The notes: a model not told the origin generated them from the sequence alone. DNA of 64,000 nt from Fumia xinanensis (GCF_014384905.1 NZ_JACRSV010000003.1:186001-250000), one strand, 5' to 3'; counted from the first letter of the stretch, positions 25,937-34,323 are shown. A program made the numbers and translations.

Positions 25937-25960
25937 TATAATGAACATATGCTCATTATA
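25937..25960. promoter_or_regulatory. 24-bp palindromic operator
   Basis: Near-perfect palindrome with arms TATAATGA and TCATTATA around a CATATG core (one mismatched pair), overlapping the -10 box of the DUF134 promoter. Confidence 0.65.
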
Positions 25961-25983
25961 TACCCAAAAAAGATTATTGTCAA
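25955..25983 (-). promoter_or_regulatory. Promoter of the DUF134-NifX gene
   Basis: Consensus TTGACA (25978-25983) and TATAAT (25955-25960) with a 17-bp spacer on the minus strand. Confidence 0.8.
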
Positions 25984-26062
25984 ATTGCAATCATTGCTAC
26001 TCCCTTGTTTTAGTTGCCTGTACCAAAGTTTGTCGCGACAAGGTAAAAACCGTTGTTTTTTA

Positions 26063-26099
26063 ACGCAAAAAAGCGGAAACCAGGATGGTTTCCGCTTTT
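26063..26099 (-). terminator. Terminator of the purine operon
   Basis: Perfect 13-bp stem (26069-26081 with 26087-26099), then TTTTTTG on the minus strand, directly after purD. Confidence 0.92.
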
Positions 26100-26101
26100 A
26101 C

Positions 26102-27367
26102 CTATCTGATTTTTCCGATGTCTTTGCGGTAATGAGCGTGTTTGAAATGAATTTTAGAAACCGCCTCATAGCTTTTTTTCAAAGCGTCCTCTCGGTCTTT
26201 CCCGATAGCGGTGACGCCCAGAACGCGACCTCCCGCGGTGAGGAATTTTCCGTTTTCTGCTTTTGTCCCCGCATGGAAAACGGTGACGCCGGGCGCCTGG
26301 CCTTTTTCGTCGAGGCCTTCAATTTCGTAGCCGGTCTGATACTTCTGAGGGTATCCGCCGGAAGCCATGACCACGCAGGCGGCGCTGTCCTTCGAAAATT
26401 TCACCTGAACTTCGGACAACCGCTCATTGCGCACTGCCTCGAAAATAGTGAGCAAATCGGACTCAAGCAACGGCAGGACAACCTGAGTCTCCGGGTCGCC
26501 GAAGCGGCAGTTATACTCAATGACTTTGGTGCCGTTTTTGGTAATCATCAGGCCGAAGAACAAGCAGCCTTTAAAGGGGCGGCCCTCTTTGTTCATCGCC
26601 TCGATAGTGGGGACAAAGATTTTCTCCATGCACTCTTTGGCTACTGCATCGGTGTAATAGGGATTGGGGGCAATGGTGCCCATGCCGCCTGTGTTGAGGC
26701 CTTCGTCGTTGTCCAGTGCCCGCTTGTGGTCCTTAGCGGATACCATGGGGACGATGGTGTGAGAGTCAGTAAAGGCCAGCACCGAGACCTCGGGGCCTTC
26801 TAAGAACTCTTCGATGACGATGTGATTCCCCGACGCGCCGAAAATTTTGTCCCCCATGATGGAGTGGACGGCGTCGATGGCCTCCTTCTCGTTCTGTGCG
26901 ATGATGACGCCTTTCCCCAACGCCAGACCGTCGGCCTTGATGACGGTGGGATAGATATTTTCCGCTTTGATGTAGGAGACGGCGGCTTCCTCACTGTCAA
27001 AAGTCTCGTATTTGGCGGTGGGAATGCCGTATTTTTTCATCAAATCTTTGCTGAACACCTTGCTGCCTTCCAGAATGGCGGCTTTTTTATCGGGGCCAAA
27101 AGCAGGGATACCCGCAGCCTCCAGCGCGTCCACCATGCCGAGAACCAGCGGATCGTCAGGGGCTACCACAGCAAAGTCTATTTTATTTTCGACGGCAAAG
27201 CGAACCATGTTGTCAATATCGGTGGCCTTGATGTCGACGGGGGTACAGCAGACGCTCATCCCGCCGTTTCCGGGAGCAACGAAGATTTCATCTACACGGG
27301 GGCTTTGAAGCAGTTTGGTGACCAGGGCGTGTTCCCTGCCGCCGGAGCCAACAACCAGTAATTTCAT
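26102..27367 (-). CDS. purD: Phosphoribosylamine-glycine ligase
   Basis: Joins phosphoribosylamine and glycine with ATP (step 2 of purine synthesis). The 421-residue ATP-grasp enzyme begins MKLLVVGSGGREHALV, has the CRFGDPETQ metal-site motif near residue 285 and a normal C-terminal domain. It is the last gene of the pur operon, 26 bp after the AICAR transformylase gene. Confidence 0.97.
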   Translation of the reverse strand: MKLLVVGSGGREHALVTKLLQSPRVDEIFVAPGNGGMSVCCTPVDIKATDIDNMVRFAVENKIDFAVVAPDDPLVLGMVDALEAAGIPAFGPDKKAAILEGSKVFSKDLMKKYGIPTAKYETFDSEEAAVSYIKAENIYPTVIKADGLALGKGVIIAQNEKEAIDAVHSIMGDKIFGASGNHIVIEEFLEGPEVSVLAFTDSHTIVPMVSAKDHKRALDNDEGLNTGGMGTIAPNPYYTDAVAKECMEKIFVPTIEAMNKEGRPFKGCLFFGLMITKNGTKVIEYNCRFGDPETQVVLPLLESDLLTIFEAVRNERLSEVQVKFSKDSAACVVMASGGYPQKYQTGYEIEGLDEKGQAPGVTVFHAGTKAENGKFLTAGGRVLGVTAIGKDREDALKKSYEAVSKIHFKHAHYRKDIGKIR

Positions 27368-27393
27368 AACCAGATTCCTTTCTCAGGGAGATA

Positions 27394-28569
27394 TTAGTGA
27401 TGGAACAGACGAATGCCGGTAAATGCCATGGCGATGCCGTATTTGTCGCAGATTTCGATGACGTTGTCGTCCCGAATGGAACCGCCTGGCTGGGCGATAT
27501 ACTGGACGCCGCTGCGGTGGGCGCGCTCGATATTGTCGCCGAAGGGGAAGAATGCGTCGGAACCCAAAGCCACGCCCTGCATGGTGTCAAGCCACTCCCG
27601 TTTTTCTTCCCGGGTCAGGGGTTCTGGCTTTACAGTGAAGAAATTCTCCCAAATGCCGTCGGCCAAAACGTCCATATAGTCGTCGGAAATGTAGACATCG
27701 ATGGTGTTGTCCCGGTCGGCCCGACGGATGCCCTCTTTGAAGGGAAGGCTCATAGTTTTGGGATGCTGTCTTAAGAACCAGAAGTCCGCTTTGTTGCCTG
27801 CCAAACGGGTGCAGTGAACGCGGGACTGCTGGCCGGCTCCAATGCCGATGGCCTGGCCGTCCTTGACATAGCAGACCGAGTTTGACTGAGTGTATTTCAG
27901 AGTGATGAGGGAGATGATGAGGTCCCGCTTAGCGTCCTCCGGGAAATCCTTGCAGGCGGTGGGGATGTTTTCAAAAAGGCTTCCGTCGATTTTCAGCTCG
28001 TTTCTCCCCTGCTCAAAGGTAACTCCGAACACATCTTTATGCTCGATGGGGGCGGGGACATAGTTTGCATCGATTTTGACCACGTTGTAGCCGCCTTTGC
28101 GCTTGCTTTTGAGGATTTCCAACGCCTCGTCGGTGTAGTCGGGGGCGATGACGCCGTCGGATACTTCCCGGGCGATGAGTTTTGCCGTGGAAGCGTCGCA
28201 GGTGTCGGAAAGCGCAATCCAGTCGCCATAGGAGGACATCCGATCAGCGCCTCGGGCTCTCGCGTAGGCACAGGCCATGGGGGAAAGCTCCATATCGTCC
28301 ACAAAGTAGATTTTTTTGAGGGTGTCGGAAAGGGGCAGGGCCAAAGCGGCGCCTGCGGGGGAAACATGCTTAAAGGAAGCGGCGGCGGGGATGCCGGTGG
28401 CCTCTTTCAGCTCTTTGACCAGCTGCCAGCTGTTGAAAGCGTCCAAAAAGTTGATATAGCCGGGCTTGCCGTTTAAGACTTCAATGGGAAGCTCCCGATC
28501 GTCCTTCATAAAGATTTTCGACGGCTTTTGATTGGGGTTGCAGCCGTATTTCAGTTCCAGTTCTTTCAC
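27394..28569 (-). CDS. purH: Stand-alone AICAR transformylase (PurH C-terminal domain)
   Basis: Formylates AICAR to FAICAR with 10-formyl-tetrahydrofolate. The 391-residue protein corresponds only to the transformylase part of bifunctional PurH; it shows the AICAR-site AASFKHVSPAGAALA (about residues 63-77) and VCYVKDGQAIGIGAGQQSR (about 230). The N-terminal IMP cyclohydrolase domain is missing, and a separate PurO-like gene precedes it by 20 bp. The start is GTG at 28569. Confidence 0.93.
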   Translation of the reverse strand: MKELELKYGCNPNQKPSKIFMKDDRELPIEVLNGKPGYINFLDAFNSWQLVKELKEATGIPAAASFKHVSPAGAALALPLSDTLKKIYFVDDMELSPMACAYARARGADRMSSYGDWIALSDTCDASTAKLIAREVSDGVIAPDYTDEALEILKSKRKGGYNVVKIDANYVPAPIEHKDVFGVTFEQGRNELKIDGSLFENIPTACKDFPEDAKRDLIISLITLKYTQSNSVCYVKDGQAIGIGAGQQSRVHCTRLAGNKADFWFLRQHPKTMSLPFKEGIRRADRDNTIDVYISDDYMDVLADGIWENFFTVKPEPLTREEKREWLDTMQGVALGSDAFFPFGDNIERAHRSGVQYIAQPGGSIRDDNVIEICDKYGIAMAFTGIRLFHH

Positions 28570-28589
28570 GAAACATCCATCCTTTCCGA

Positions 28590-29291
28590 TTATTTTACGT
28601 TTTTATTGATAATGCGGGTCTCGGTTTTGCCGGTCTTCAAATTGATGAACCGGGTAAACAGGGACACCTTGTTTTCCTCATTGAGGTTCTCCCACAGCAT
28701 TTTGGTAAAGCACTCGATACAGCCCTCAATCTTCACTTGCTTGGGCTCGCCGACGAAGGAGGGAATGGGGTCACCGTCGTGCTCATAGGTGTGGATAAAA
28801 TGAGCCTGTCCCGCTTTTGGGTTTTGGTATTCGTAAAAATAGCGGTGGGCGGAGTCAGGGTCTCCCTCGTTGCTCTTGAGGATGGACAGGCGATAATCGC
28901 CGTTTTTCTCCACCAGGCCGGAGATGCGGGGGGTGAAATTGGGACCGTCCGGCTCAAAAGTGCGGGTGCGAAGGGCGTCGGCAAAGGTTTTTCCGTCCTT
29001 CAAATAATCATAGATGGTGTCAGTCTGGTCGCCGTTGGTGACGATGGTCTGGTCGCCCAGAACCCGAACCGGCCAGTAAATGATAAGGCTTGGGTCGGAA
29101 AGTTTCGCCGGATCAAAGGCTTCGGTGCGGATTCCGCCCTGTTCTTCGACGAAAATCCGGTTGCGGCTGTTTTCGCTTCTTCCCATAATGAAATAGCCGA
29201 TGACGGCGTGTTCCCCACCAGAACTTCTGCCCAGCACGATGCCGCGGCCGGGATAGCTGTTTTGCTGTAAATCCTTTACCATGTCGATCAT
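28590..29291 (-). CDS. IMP cyclohydrolase, archaeal PurO-like
   Basis: A 233-residue protein of the IMP_cyclohyd (PurO-type) family, which closes FAICAR to IMP. Recognised from YPGRGIVLGRSSGG near the N-terminus (about 13-26), the IYWPVRVLGD region and YDYLKDG near 92. It lies between purN and stand-alone AICAR transformylase and therefore fills the step lost by the truncated PurH; the function follows from family plus context. ATG 29291 is preferred over the TTG one codon upstream because of GGAG at 9 nt. Confidence 0.86.
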   Translation of the reverse strand: MIDMVKDLQQNSYPGRGIVLGRSSGGEHAVIGYFIMGRSENSRNRIFVEEQGGIRTEAFDPAKLSDPSLIIYWPVRVLGDQTIVTNGDQTDTIYDYLKDGKTFADALRTRTFEPDGPNFTPRISGLVEKNGDYRLSILKSNEGDPDSAHRYFYEYQNPKAGQAHFIHTYEHDGDPIPSFVGEPKQVKIEGCIECFTKMLWENLNEENKVSLFTRFINLKTGKTETRIINKNVK

Positions 29292-29304
29292 CAAAAATCG
29301 CTCC

Positions 29305-29931
29305 TCACTTTAAAATTTTCGTTTTATTGCCTTCCACTACAATGCGATCCTCGCAGAACAGAGAGACCGCTTTCGGCAAAAGCTTCCACTCTACCTGCTC
29401 CATGACCCGTTTCTGCAAAGTTTCTGGGGTGTCGTCGTCTAAAACATCGATAGCCCCCTGCAAAATAATCGGGCCGCCGTCGCAGATTTCGTTGGCAAAG
29501 TGGACGGTAGCTCCCGCCAGCTTGACCCCTTTTTCGAGAGCCGCCTCGTGAACCTTCAGCCCGTAGTAGCCCGGCCCGCAAAAGGAGGGAATCAGGGCGG
29601 GATGGACGTTCATAATCTGATTGGGGTAGGCGCTCGACACCGTCTCATCCAGAATTATCATGAAACCGGCGTAGACGATGAGATCCGCCTTTTCCTCATT
29701 CAACGCTTTGAGAATCTCCCGGCTGTAGTCGCCCCGGTCGGGGTACTCTTTTTTGGGGATCACTCGGGTGGCAATGCCGTTTTCTTTGGCTCTCGTCAGC
29801 GCGTAGGCTTCGAAGTTAGACGCAATGACGCAGGTAATTTTGCCGTTTTTGATTTCGCCGCGCTTCTCTGCGTCGATAAGTGCCTGCAAATTGGTTCCGC
29901 CGCCGGAAACCAGTACGACGATATTTTTCAT
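29305..29931 (-). CDS. purN: Phosphoribosylglycinamide formyltransferase
   Basis: Transfers a formyl group from 10-formyl-THF to GAR (step 3). The 208-residue protein begins KNIVVLVSGGGTNLQALID with the phosphate-binding loop, and has the catalytic MNVHPALIPSF with the conserved asparagine and histidine near residue 108. The catalytic aspartate region near 145 reads HFANEICDGGPII, with N-E-I-C-D replacing the common VDEGVDTGPII, a modest deviation. ATG with GGAG upstream. Confidence 0.95.
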   Translation of the reverse strand: MKNIVVLVSGGGTNLQALIDAEKRGEIKNGKITCVIASNFEAYALTRAKENGIATRVIPKKEYPDRGDYSREILKALNEEKADLIVYAGFMIILDETVSSAYPNQIMNVHPALIPSFCGPGYYGLKVHEAALEKGVKLAGATVHFANEICDGGPIILQGAIDVLDDDTPETLQKRVMEQVEWKLLPKAVSLFCEDRIVVEGNKTKILK

Positions 29932-30036
29932 TTTTGCTCCCTGCTGGACGAAATATCCGCCCGGCTTTCCTTTTCTGAAAATACTTTTAGTATAAACGGA
30001 AAAGGCAATAACAAAAATGCCATTGCCTTTTCCTAC

Positions 30037-31071
30037 TTATTCGAGGATAACGCCTTCTTCACCCTCTACCAGTTCGCCGAGGATATAAGCGTCCTCACCG
30101 GCAGCTTTCAAGGTGCTGAGAGCCAGATCGGCATCTTCTTTGGCGACACAAGCTATCATCCCCACACCCATGTTGAAGGTGTTGAACATATCCCGTTCGG
30201 GAATGTTGCCGGTGCGGGCAATCAAATCAAAAATCGGGAGAACTTTTACATCGGCGCGTTTGATTTTGGCCGAAAGCCCTTTCTTGAGGGAACGGGGGAT
30301 ATTCTCGTAAAAGCCGCCGCCGGTAATGTGGGCCACCGATTTGACGGTGACTTTCTCAAACAGGGACAGCATGGGTTTTACATAAATTTTGGTGGGGGTC
30401 AGGAGGGTTTCGCCCAGGGTAGCGCCCAAAGAATCCACGTATGTAGAAAGATCTGCTTTTTCGATGTTAAACACCTTGCGCACCAGCGAAAAACCGTTGG
30501 AATGAACACCGGAGGAGGGCAGAGCGATGAGCACATCCCCTGCTTTTTGGGTGCTGTTATCGAGAATTTTATCCTTGTCGACAACGCCGACGCTGAACCC
30601 AGCCAAATCGTATTCGTCCACCGGGTAGAAGCCGGGCATTTCAGCCGTTTCACCGCCCACCAGAGCACAGCCGGACTGAACGCAGCCTTCTGCAACGCCG
30701 CTGACGATTTGCGCCACCTTTTCCGGTACGTTTTTGCCCACGGCCACGTAGTCCAGGAAAAAGAGGGGTTTGGCGCCGCAGCAAATAATGTCGTTGACGC
30801 ACATGGCGACGCAGTCGATGCCGACGGTGTCGTGCTTCTCCTGCAAGAAGGCCAATTTCAATTTAGTGCCTACTCCGTCGGTGCCGGAAACCAAAACCGG
30901 CTTTGGAATACCGGTTAAATCCAGCTCGAAGAGGCCGCCGAAGCCGCCGAGGCCAGTCAAAACAGAATCGGTCATTGTTCTGGCCACGTGGGCTTTCATC
31001 AGTTCTACCGCTTTATATCCGGCGGTTACGTCGACGCCGGCCTTTTTATAGCTTTCACTAAAACTTTTCAC
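30037..31071 (-). CDS. purM: Phosphoribosylformylglycinamidine cyclo-ligase
   Basis: Closes FGAM to AIR with ATP (step 5). The 344-residue protein has SYKKAGVDVTAGYKAVELM at its start, the metal/phosphate region GTDGVGTKLKLAF (63-75), VGGETAEMPGFY near 156 and HITGGGFYENIPR near 245, as usual. The start is GTG at 31071. It follows purF after a 230-bp gap. Confidence 0.97.
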   Translation of the reverse strand: MKSFSESYKKAGVDVTAGYKAVELMKAHVARTMTDSVLTGLGGFGGLFELDLTGIPKPVLVSGTDGVGTKLKLAFLQEKHDTVGIDCVAMCVNDIICCGAKPLFFLDYVAVGKNVPEKVAQIVSGVAEGCVQSGCALVGGETAEMPGFYPVDEYDLAGFSVGVVDKDKILDNSTQKAGDVLIALPSSGVHSNGFSLVRKVFNIEKADLSTYVDSLGATLGETLLTPTKIYVKPMLSLFEKVTVKSVAHITGGGFYENIPRSLKKGLSAKIKRADVKVLPIFDLIARTGNIPERDMFNTFNMGVGMIACVAKEDADLALSTLKAAGEDAYILGELVEGEEGVILE

Positions 31072-31201
31072 AAACTACCATGCCTTTCTCCCGATTGGGG
31101 TTACAGATTGTGTTTAATAATGAAAAGCATAAACAAAGCTTTTCTTTTATCCTTTTCGAAAACCGCAATTTCCCGGATAGTGGGCGGCTCGATGTTATAT
31201 T

Positions 31202-31297
31202 TTAAACAGACTCCGGGATGTGGAAATCTCCGGGATAGATTTGCTGTTCCGGAGATTTTTCCAATGTTTCACCGCCAAGCGACGGATTCAGTTCCAT
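31202..31297 (-). CDS. Possible 31-residue peptide after purF
   Basis: A short ORF beginning 5 nt after the purF stop, with AGGA 9 nt before its ATG. The product is acidic and proline-containing (begins MELNPSLGGE, ends HIPESV), with no recognised relatives. Its reality is uncertain, but it fills part of an otherwise long gap inside a compact operon. Confidence 0.35.
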   Translation of the reverse strand: MELNPSLGGETLEKSPEQQIYPGDFHIPESV

Positions 31298-31301
31298 GAT
31301 T

Positions 31302-32711
31302 TTATTCCTGGCCGCTCCAGCAATAGGTGCAGACCTGGTCGCGAGGCAGTCCGATGGCTTTAAGCATTCCATCCAATGTTTGATAACGGAGGGTGGTAAA
31401 GTCCAGCTTTTCGCCAATTTTCTGAACCATTTTTTGATACCGCTCGGTCTTATCGTCACAGTATTCGCCTAAGTGCTCTAAAGCGCCCTCGCCTTCCAGC
31501 TCGGCAATCACCCGGCGGGTAATCAGCTCCATCTCCGAAGTACTCCGAGAAAAATTCAGGTATTTGCAGCCGAACATAATCGGCGGGCAGGCGGAGCGAA
31601 TGTGTACTTCCTTGGCGCCGCTGTTGTAGAGAAAATCGACGGTTTCGCCCATCTGGGTGCCGCGGACGATGGAGTCATCTATAAAAAGAAGGCTTTTGCC
31701 GCGGATAAGGGCGTCCACTGGAATCAGCTTCATCCGGGCTACCAGGTTTCTCATCGACTGATTTGTCGGCATAAAACTTCTGGGCCAAGTGGGGGTATAT
31801 TTGATAAAAGGCCGCGCAAAAGGGATACCGGATTGATTTGCATATCCGATGGCGTGAGGAACGCCGGAATCGGGGATACCAGCGATATAGTCAATGCCTT
31901 TGTACTGATCATTCTCCGCCAGAATTTCACCGCAGCGGTACCGCATTTCTTCCACGTTTACATTTTCGTAGCTGGAGGTGGGATAGCCGTAATAGGTCCA
32001 GAGGAAGGCGCAGATTTTCATCTGCTTGTCCGGTTTTCGGAGAATCTGGACTTGATCCGAATTTATCAGGACGATTTCACCAGGCCCCAGTTCCCGATCC
32101 AGCTCATAGCCAAGATTTAGGTAAGAAAAGGACTCAAAGGAAGCACAGCGGGCCCCATCCTTCCGGCCCAAAATCACTGGTGTCCGGCCCATTTTATCCC
32201 GGGCGGCGTAGATGCCATCTTTGGTGAGCAGCAGCATCGACATAGAGCCGTCGACTTGCTCCTGAGCGTATCGTATTCCCTCCGGAATGCTGTCTTTCTG
32301 GTTGATGAGAGAAGCGACCAGCTCGGTTGCGTTCACTTTGCCGCCGCTCATTTCGAGAAAATGGGTGCTCCCCTTCTGAAAAGCGCTGCTGATCAGTTCT
32401 GTCTCATTATTGATACGCCCCACCGTCGTGATGGCATAATTGCCCAGATGAGAGCGGACAATGAGGGGCTGAGGCTCGTTGTCGCTGATACAGCCGATCC
32501 CCATCATGCCGGCCATTTCATTTATATCTTTTTCAAACTTGGTACGAAATGGGGAATTTTCAATGTTGTGAATAGCGCGCTGAAAGCCGGCCTCTTTGGA
32601 ATAGACCGCCATACCGCCGCGTCTTGTCCCCAGATGGGAGTGGTAATCCACTCCGAAAAACAGGTCTGTCACACAGTCTTCCCGTGAAACGACGCCAAAA
32701 AATCCGCCCAA
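31302..32711 (-). CDS. purF: Amidophosphoribosyltransferase-like protein (PurF) lacking Cys1
   Basis: Catalyses or resembles the first committed purine step, PRPP to phosphoribosylamine. The 469-residue protein has an N-terminal Ntn-glutaminase fold and a PRTase domain with the PRPP loop FIDDSIVRGTQ near residue 350; CTYC near the C-terminus may ligate an iron-sulfur cluster. The start is TTG at 32711 with AGGAGG 9 nt upstream, giving MGGFFGVVSR: the residue that should be the catalytic cysteine is glycine. The Asn-Gly pair of the oxyanion region also appears replaced (TTVGRINN). It may use free ammonia or a partner glutaminase; this is inference. Confidence 0.88.
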   Translation of the reverse strand: MGGFFGVVSREDCVTDLFFGVDYHSHLGTRRGGMAVYSKEAGFQRAIHNIENSPFRTKFEKDINEMAGMMGIGCISDNEPQPLIVRSHLGNYAITTVGRINNETELISSAFQKGSTHFLEMSGGKVNATELVASLINQKDSIPEGIRYAQEQVDGSMSMLLLTKDGIYAARDKMGRTPVILGRKDGARCASFESFSYLNLGYELDRELGPGEIVLINSDQVQILRKPDKQMKICAFLWTYYGYPTSSYENVNVEEMRYRCGEILAENDQYKGIDYIAGIPDSGVPHAIGYANQSGIPFARPFIKYTPTWPRSFMPTNQSMRNLVARMKLIPVDALIRGKSLLFIDDSIVRGTQMGETVDFLYNSGAKEVHIRSACPPIMFGCKYLNFSRSTSEMELITRRVIAELEGEGALEHLGEYCDDKTERYQKMVQKIGEKLDFTTLRYQTLDGMLKAIGLPRDQVCTYCWSGQE

Positions 32712-32765
32712 AAGTGATTCCTCCTGTTCCGATTGCCCACGGATATCGCGGGCGAAGTACGATGA

Positions 32766-33476
32766 TTATTCGCCCAATAGGCGTTTCATGATTTCCTTAT
32801 AAGCGTCTTCTTCGCCGCCCATATCTCTGCGGAAGCGGTCCTTATCCAGCTTTTCATGGGTCTTACTGTCCCAGAAACGGCAGGTGTCGGGGGAGATTTC
32901 GTCCGCCAAAACAATAGTGCCGTCAGTGGTTTTACCGAATTCCAGCTTAAAGTCAATGAGCTCGATGCCCACGTCTTTCAGGTAGTCGGTGAGGAAGCGG
33001 TTGACGTGGAAGGAATACTCGGCGATTTTACCCAGTTCTTCTTTCGTGGCAACGCCAAGAGCGGCGATGTGGTATTCATTGACCATGGGGTCACCCAGAG
33101 CGTCATCTTTGTAGCAGAATTCCAAAACGGTGGACTGAAGCTTGGCGCCTTCCGGCAGGCCCAGACGTTTGGAAAGGGAACCGGCGGCGATATTTCTGAC
33201 GATAACTTCAAGCGGAATAATGGTCACTTTTTTGACCAGCGTCTCCCGGTCGGAGAGCTCCTCTACAAAATGGGTGGGAACGCCGTCTGCCTCTAAAAGT
33301 TTCATCAGGTGGTTGGTCACTCGGTTGTTGATGATGCCTTTGTTGTGGATGGTTCCTTTTTTTAGACCGTTTAGCGCGGTGGCGTCGTCTTTATAGTCGA
33401 CGATATAGAGTTCTGGTTCGTCAGTTTTAAAAACTTTTTTTGCTTTTCCCTCATAGAGCTGTTCCAATTTTTCCAT
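32766..33476 (-). CDS. purC: SAICAR synthetase
   Basis: Ligates CAIR with aspartate using ATP. The 236-residue protein begins MEKLEQLYEGKAKKVF and contains the typical VRNIAAGSLSKRLG near residue 93 and ADEISPDTCRFWD near 190. The start at 33476 is chosen for AAGGTGAAGGA upstream; an ATG 21 bp further up is too close to purE. It lies 28 bp after purE. Confidence 0.97.
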   Translation of the reverse strand: MEKLEQLYEGKAKKVFKTDEPELYIVDYKDDATALNGLKKGTIHNKGIINNRVTNHLMKLLEADGVPTHFVEELSDRETLVKKVTIIPLEVIVRNIAAGSLSKRLGLPEGAKLQSTVLEFCYKDDALGDPMVNEYHIAALGVATKEELGKIAEYSFHVNRFLTDYLKDVGIELIDFKLEFGKTTDGTIVLADEISPDTCRFWDSKTHEKLDKDRFRRDMGGEEDAYKEIMKRLLGE

Positions 33477-33504
33477 AATGTCCTTCACCTTTCCCAAAAA
33501 ACCT

Positions 33505-33999
33505 TTATTTGTTGACTTCCTGTTGAAGCTTTGCGTCTTTTTTTCGGACTTCCTCCGCCATATCCTCTTTCATTTTCTCTAGTTTTTCACTTAAGGGTTC
33601 ATCGCTGACTGCCAATATTTCGAGAGCTAAAATGGCGGCGTTTTTTGCGCCATTGACGGCAACGGTTGCTACTGGGATTCCGGAGGGCATCTGGACAGTC
33701 GCCAGCAGGGCGTCCAATCCGTCAAACGAGGATTTGATGGGGATGCCGATGACCGGCAGTGTGGTGTGAGCAGCCAAAACGCCGCCCAGATGGGCCGCCA
33801 TACCAGCAGCGGCGATGATGACGCCAAATCCGTTTTTCTTTGCTTCTTTTGCAAAAGCACAGGCCTCTGCAGGGGTGCGGTGAGCGGACATAACATGAAC
33901 CTCGGTCTCTATGCCGTATTCCTTCAGACAATCGACAGCCTTTTTGACAATGTCCCAATCGCTGTCGCTGCCCATGATGACTGCAACTTTTTTCAGCAT
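33505..33999 (-). CDS. purE: N5-CAIR mutase
   Basis: Class I PurE converting N5-CAIR to CAIR. The 164-residue protein shows the phosphate loop IMGSDSDWD (8-16), VMSAHRTPA near 38 and GAAG-like IIAAAGMAAHLGG near 64. purK is not in the window. It is the first gene of the pur operon and is preceded by a structured leader ending in an intrinsic terminator, so expression is probably controlled by attenuation or follows an RNA gene. Confidence 0.97.
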   Translation of the reverse strand: MLKKVAVIMGSDSDWDIVKKAVDCLKEYGIETEVHVMSAHRTPAEACAFAKEAKKNGFGVIIAAAGMAAHLGGVLAAHTTLPVIGIPIKSSFDGLDALLATVQMPSGIPVATVAVNGAKNAAILALEILAVSDEPLSEKLEKMKEDMAEEVRKKDAKLQQEVNK

Positions 34000-34020
34000 T
34001 TTTATTCTCCCTTTCTCCTA

Positions 34021-34051
34021 AAAAACAAAAAAGCCGCGAAATCATCGCAGC
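34021..34051 (-). terminator. Intrinsic terminator just before purE
   Basis: A 7-bp stem with one G-U pair (34033-34039 with 34045-34051) followed on the minus strand by TTTTTTGTTTTTT, only about 22 nt before the purE ATG. Confidence 0.85.
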
Positions 34052-34199
34052 CTGCCCCTTATGCTTATTAATAGACGCGGAAGTGCGCACTTATCCCGGC
34101 GGGATGGGATCCCCCCATGGAAGAGCTTTTGCCAGCGCCGCAAGGCCCATTCGACAAAATTATCATCTGTGCACCTCATTTTTCCGCATAGTCATTTAT
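34021..34199 (-). ncRNA. Structured leader/small RNA upstream of purE
   Basis: From the predicted start near 34199 to the U-tract at 34021 the transcript is about 178 nt. It has an outer stem (34182-34189 with 34075-34082), a possible second stem (34171-34176 with 34081-34086), a hairpin at 34104-34118, an alternative GC-rich hairpin at 34093-34105 and the terminator. It may be a riboswitch/attenuator for the pur operon or a separate 6S-type RNA; length fits 6S RNA, and 6S is linked to pur genes in cyanobacteria. No purine-riboswitch core was found and the ZTP-riboswitch match is weak. Confidence 0.6.
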
Positions 34200-34205
34200 A
34201 TTACT

Positions 34206-34234
34206 ATAATAATGCAAAATCACTGTCTTTTCAA
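34206..34234 (-). promoter_or_regulatory. Promoter of the purine operon leader
   Basis: TTGAAA (34229-34234) and TATTAT (34206-34211) with 17-bp spacing on the minus strand. Confidence 0.7.
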
Positions 34235-34323
34235 GAACCAAAAATCCACAAATCGCACTAGTTAAACCCATTCCTTTTGTGCATAGTGGATATGATTTCC
34301 AGAGCTGTCCTCGTACTGTGGAA

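Noticed and set aside
25949..26803. 284-codon plus-strand frame opposite purD
   Set aside because: Antisense shadow of purD; it also runs through the purine operon terminator.
29500..30918. 472-codon open frame on the plus strand opposite purN and purM
   Set aside because: It is the antisense frame of two well-supported purine genes, has no ribosome binding site and crosses the gap between them; codon bias of the minus genes explains the openness.
34021..34199. Purine (guanine/adenine) riboswitch before purE
   Set aside because: The conserved core and loop sequences of that class are not found; only a structured leader with terminator can be claimed.
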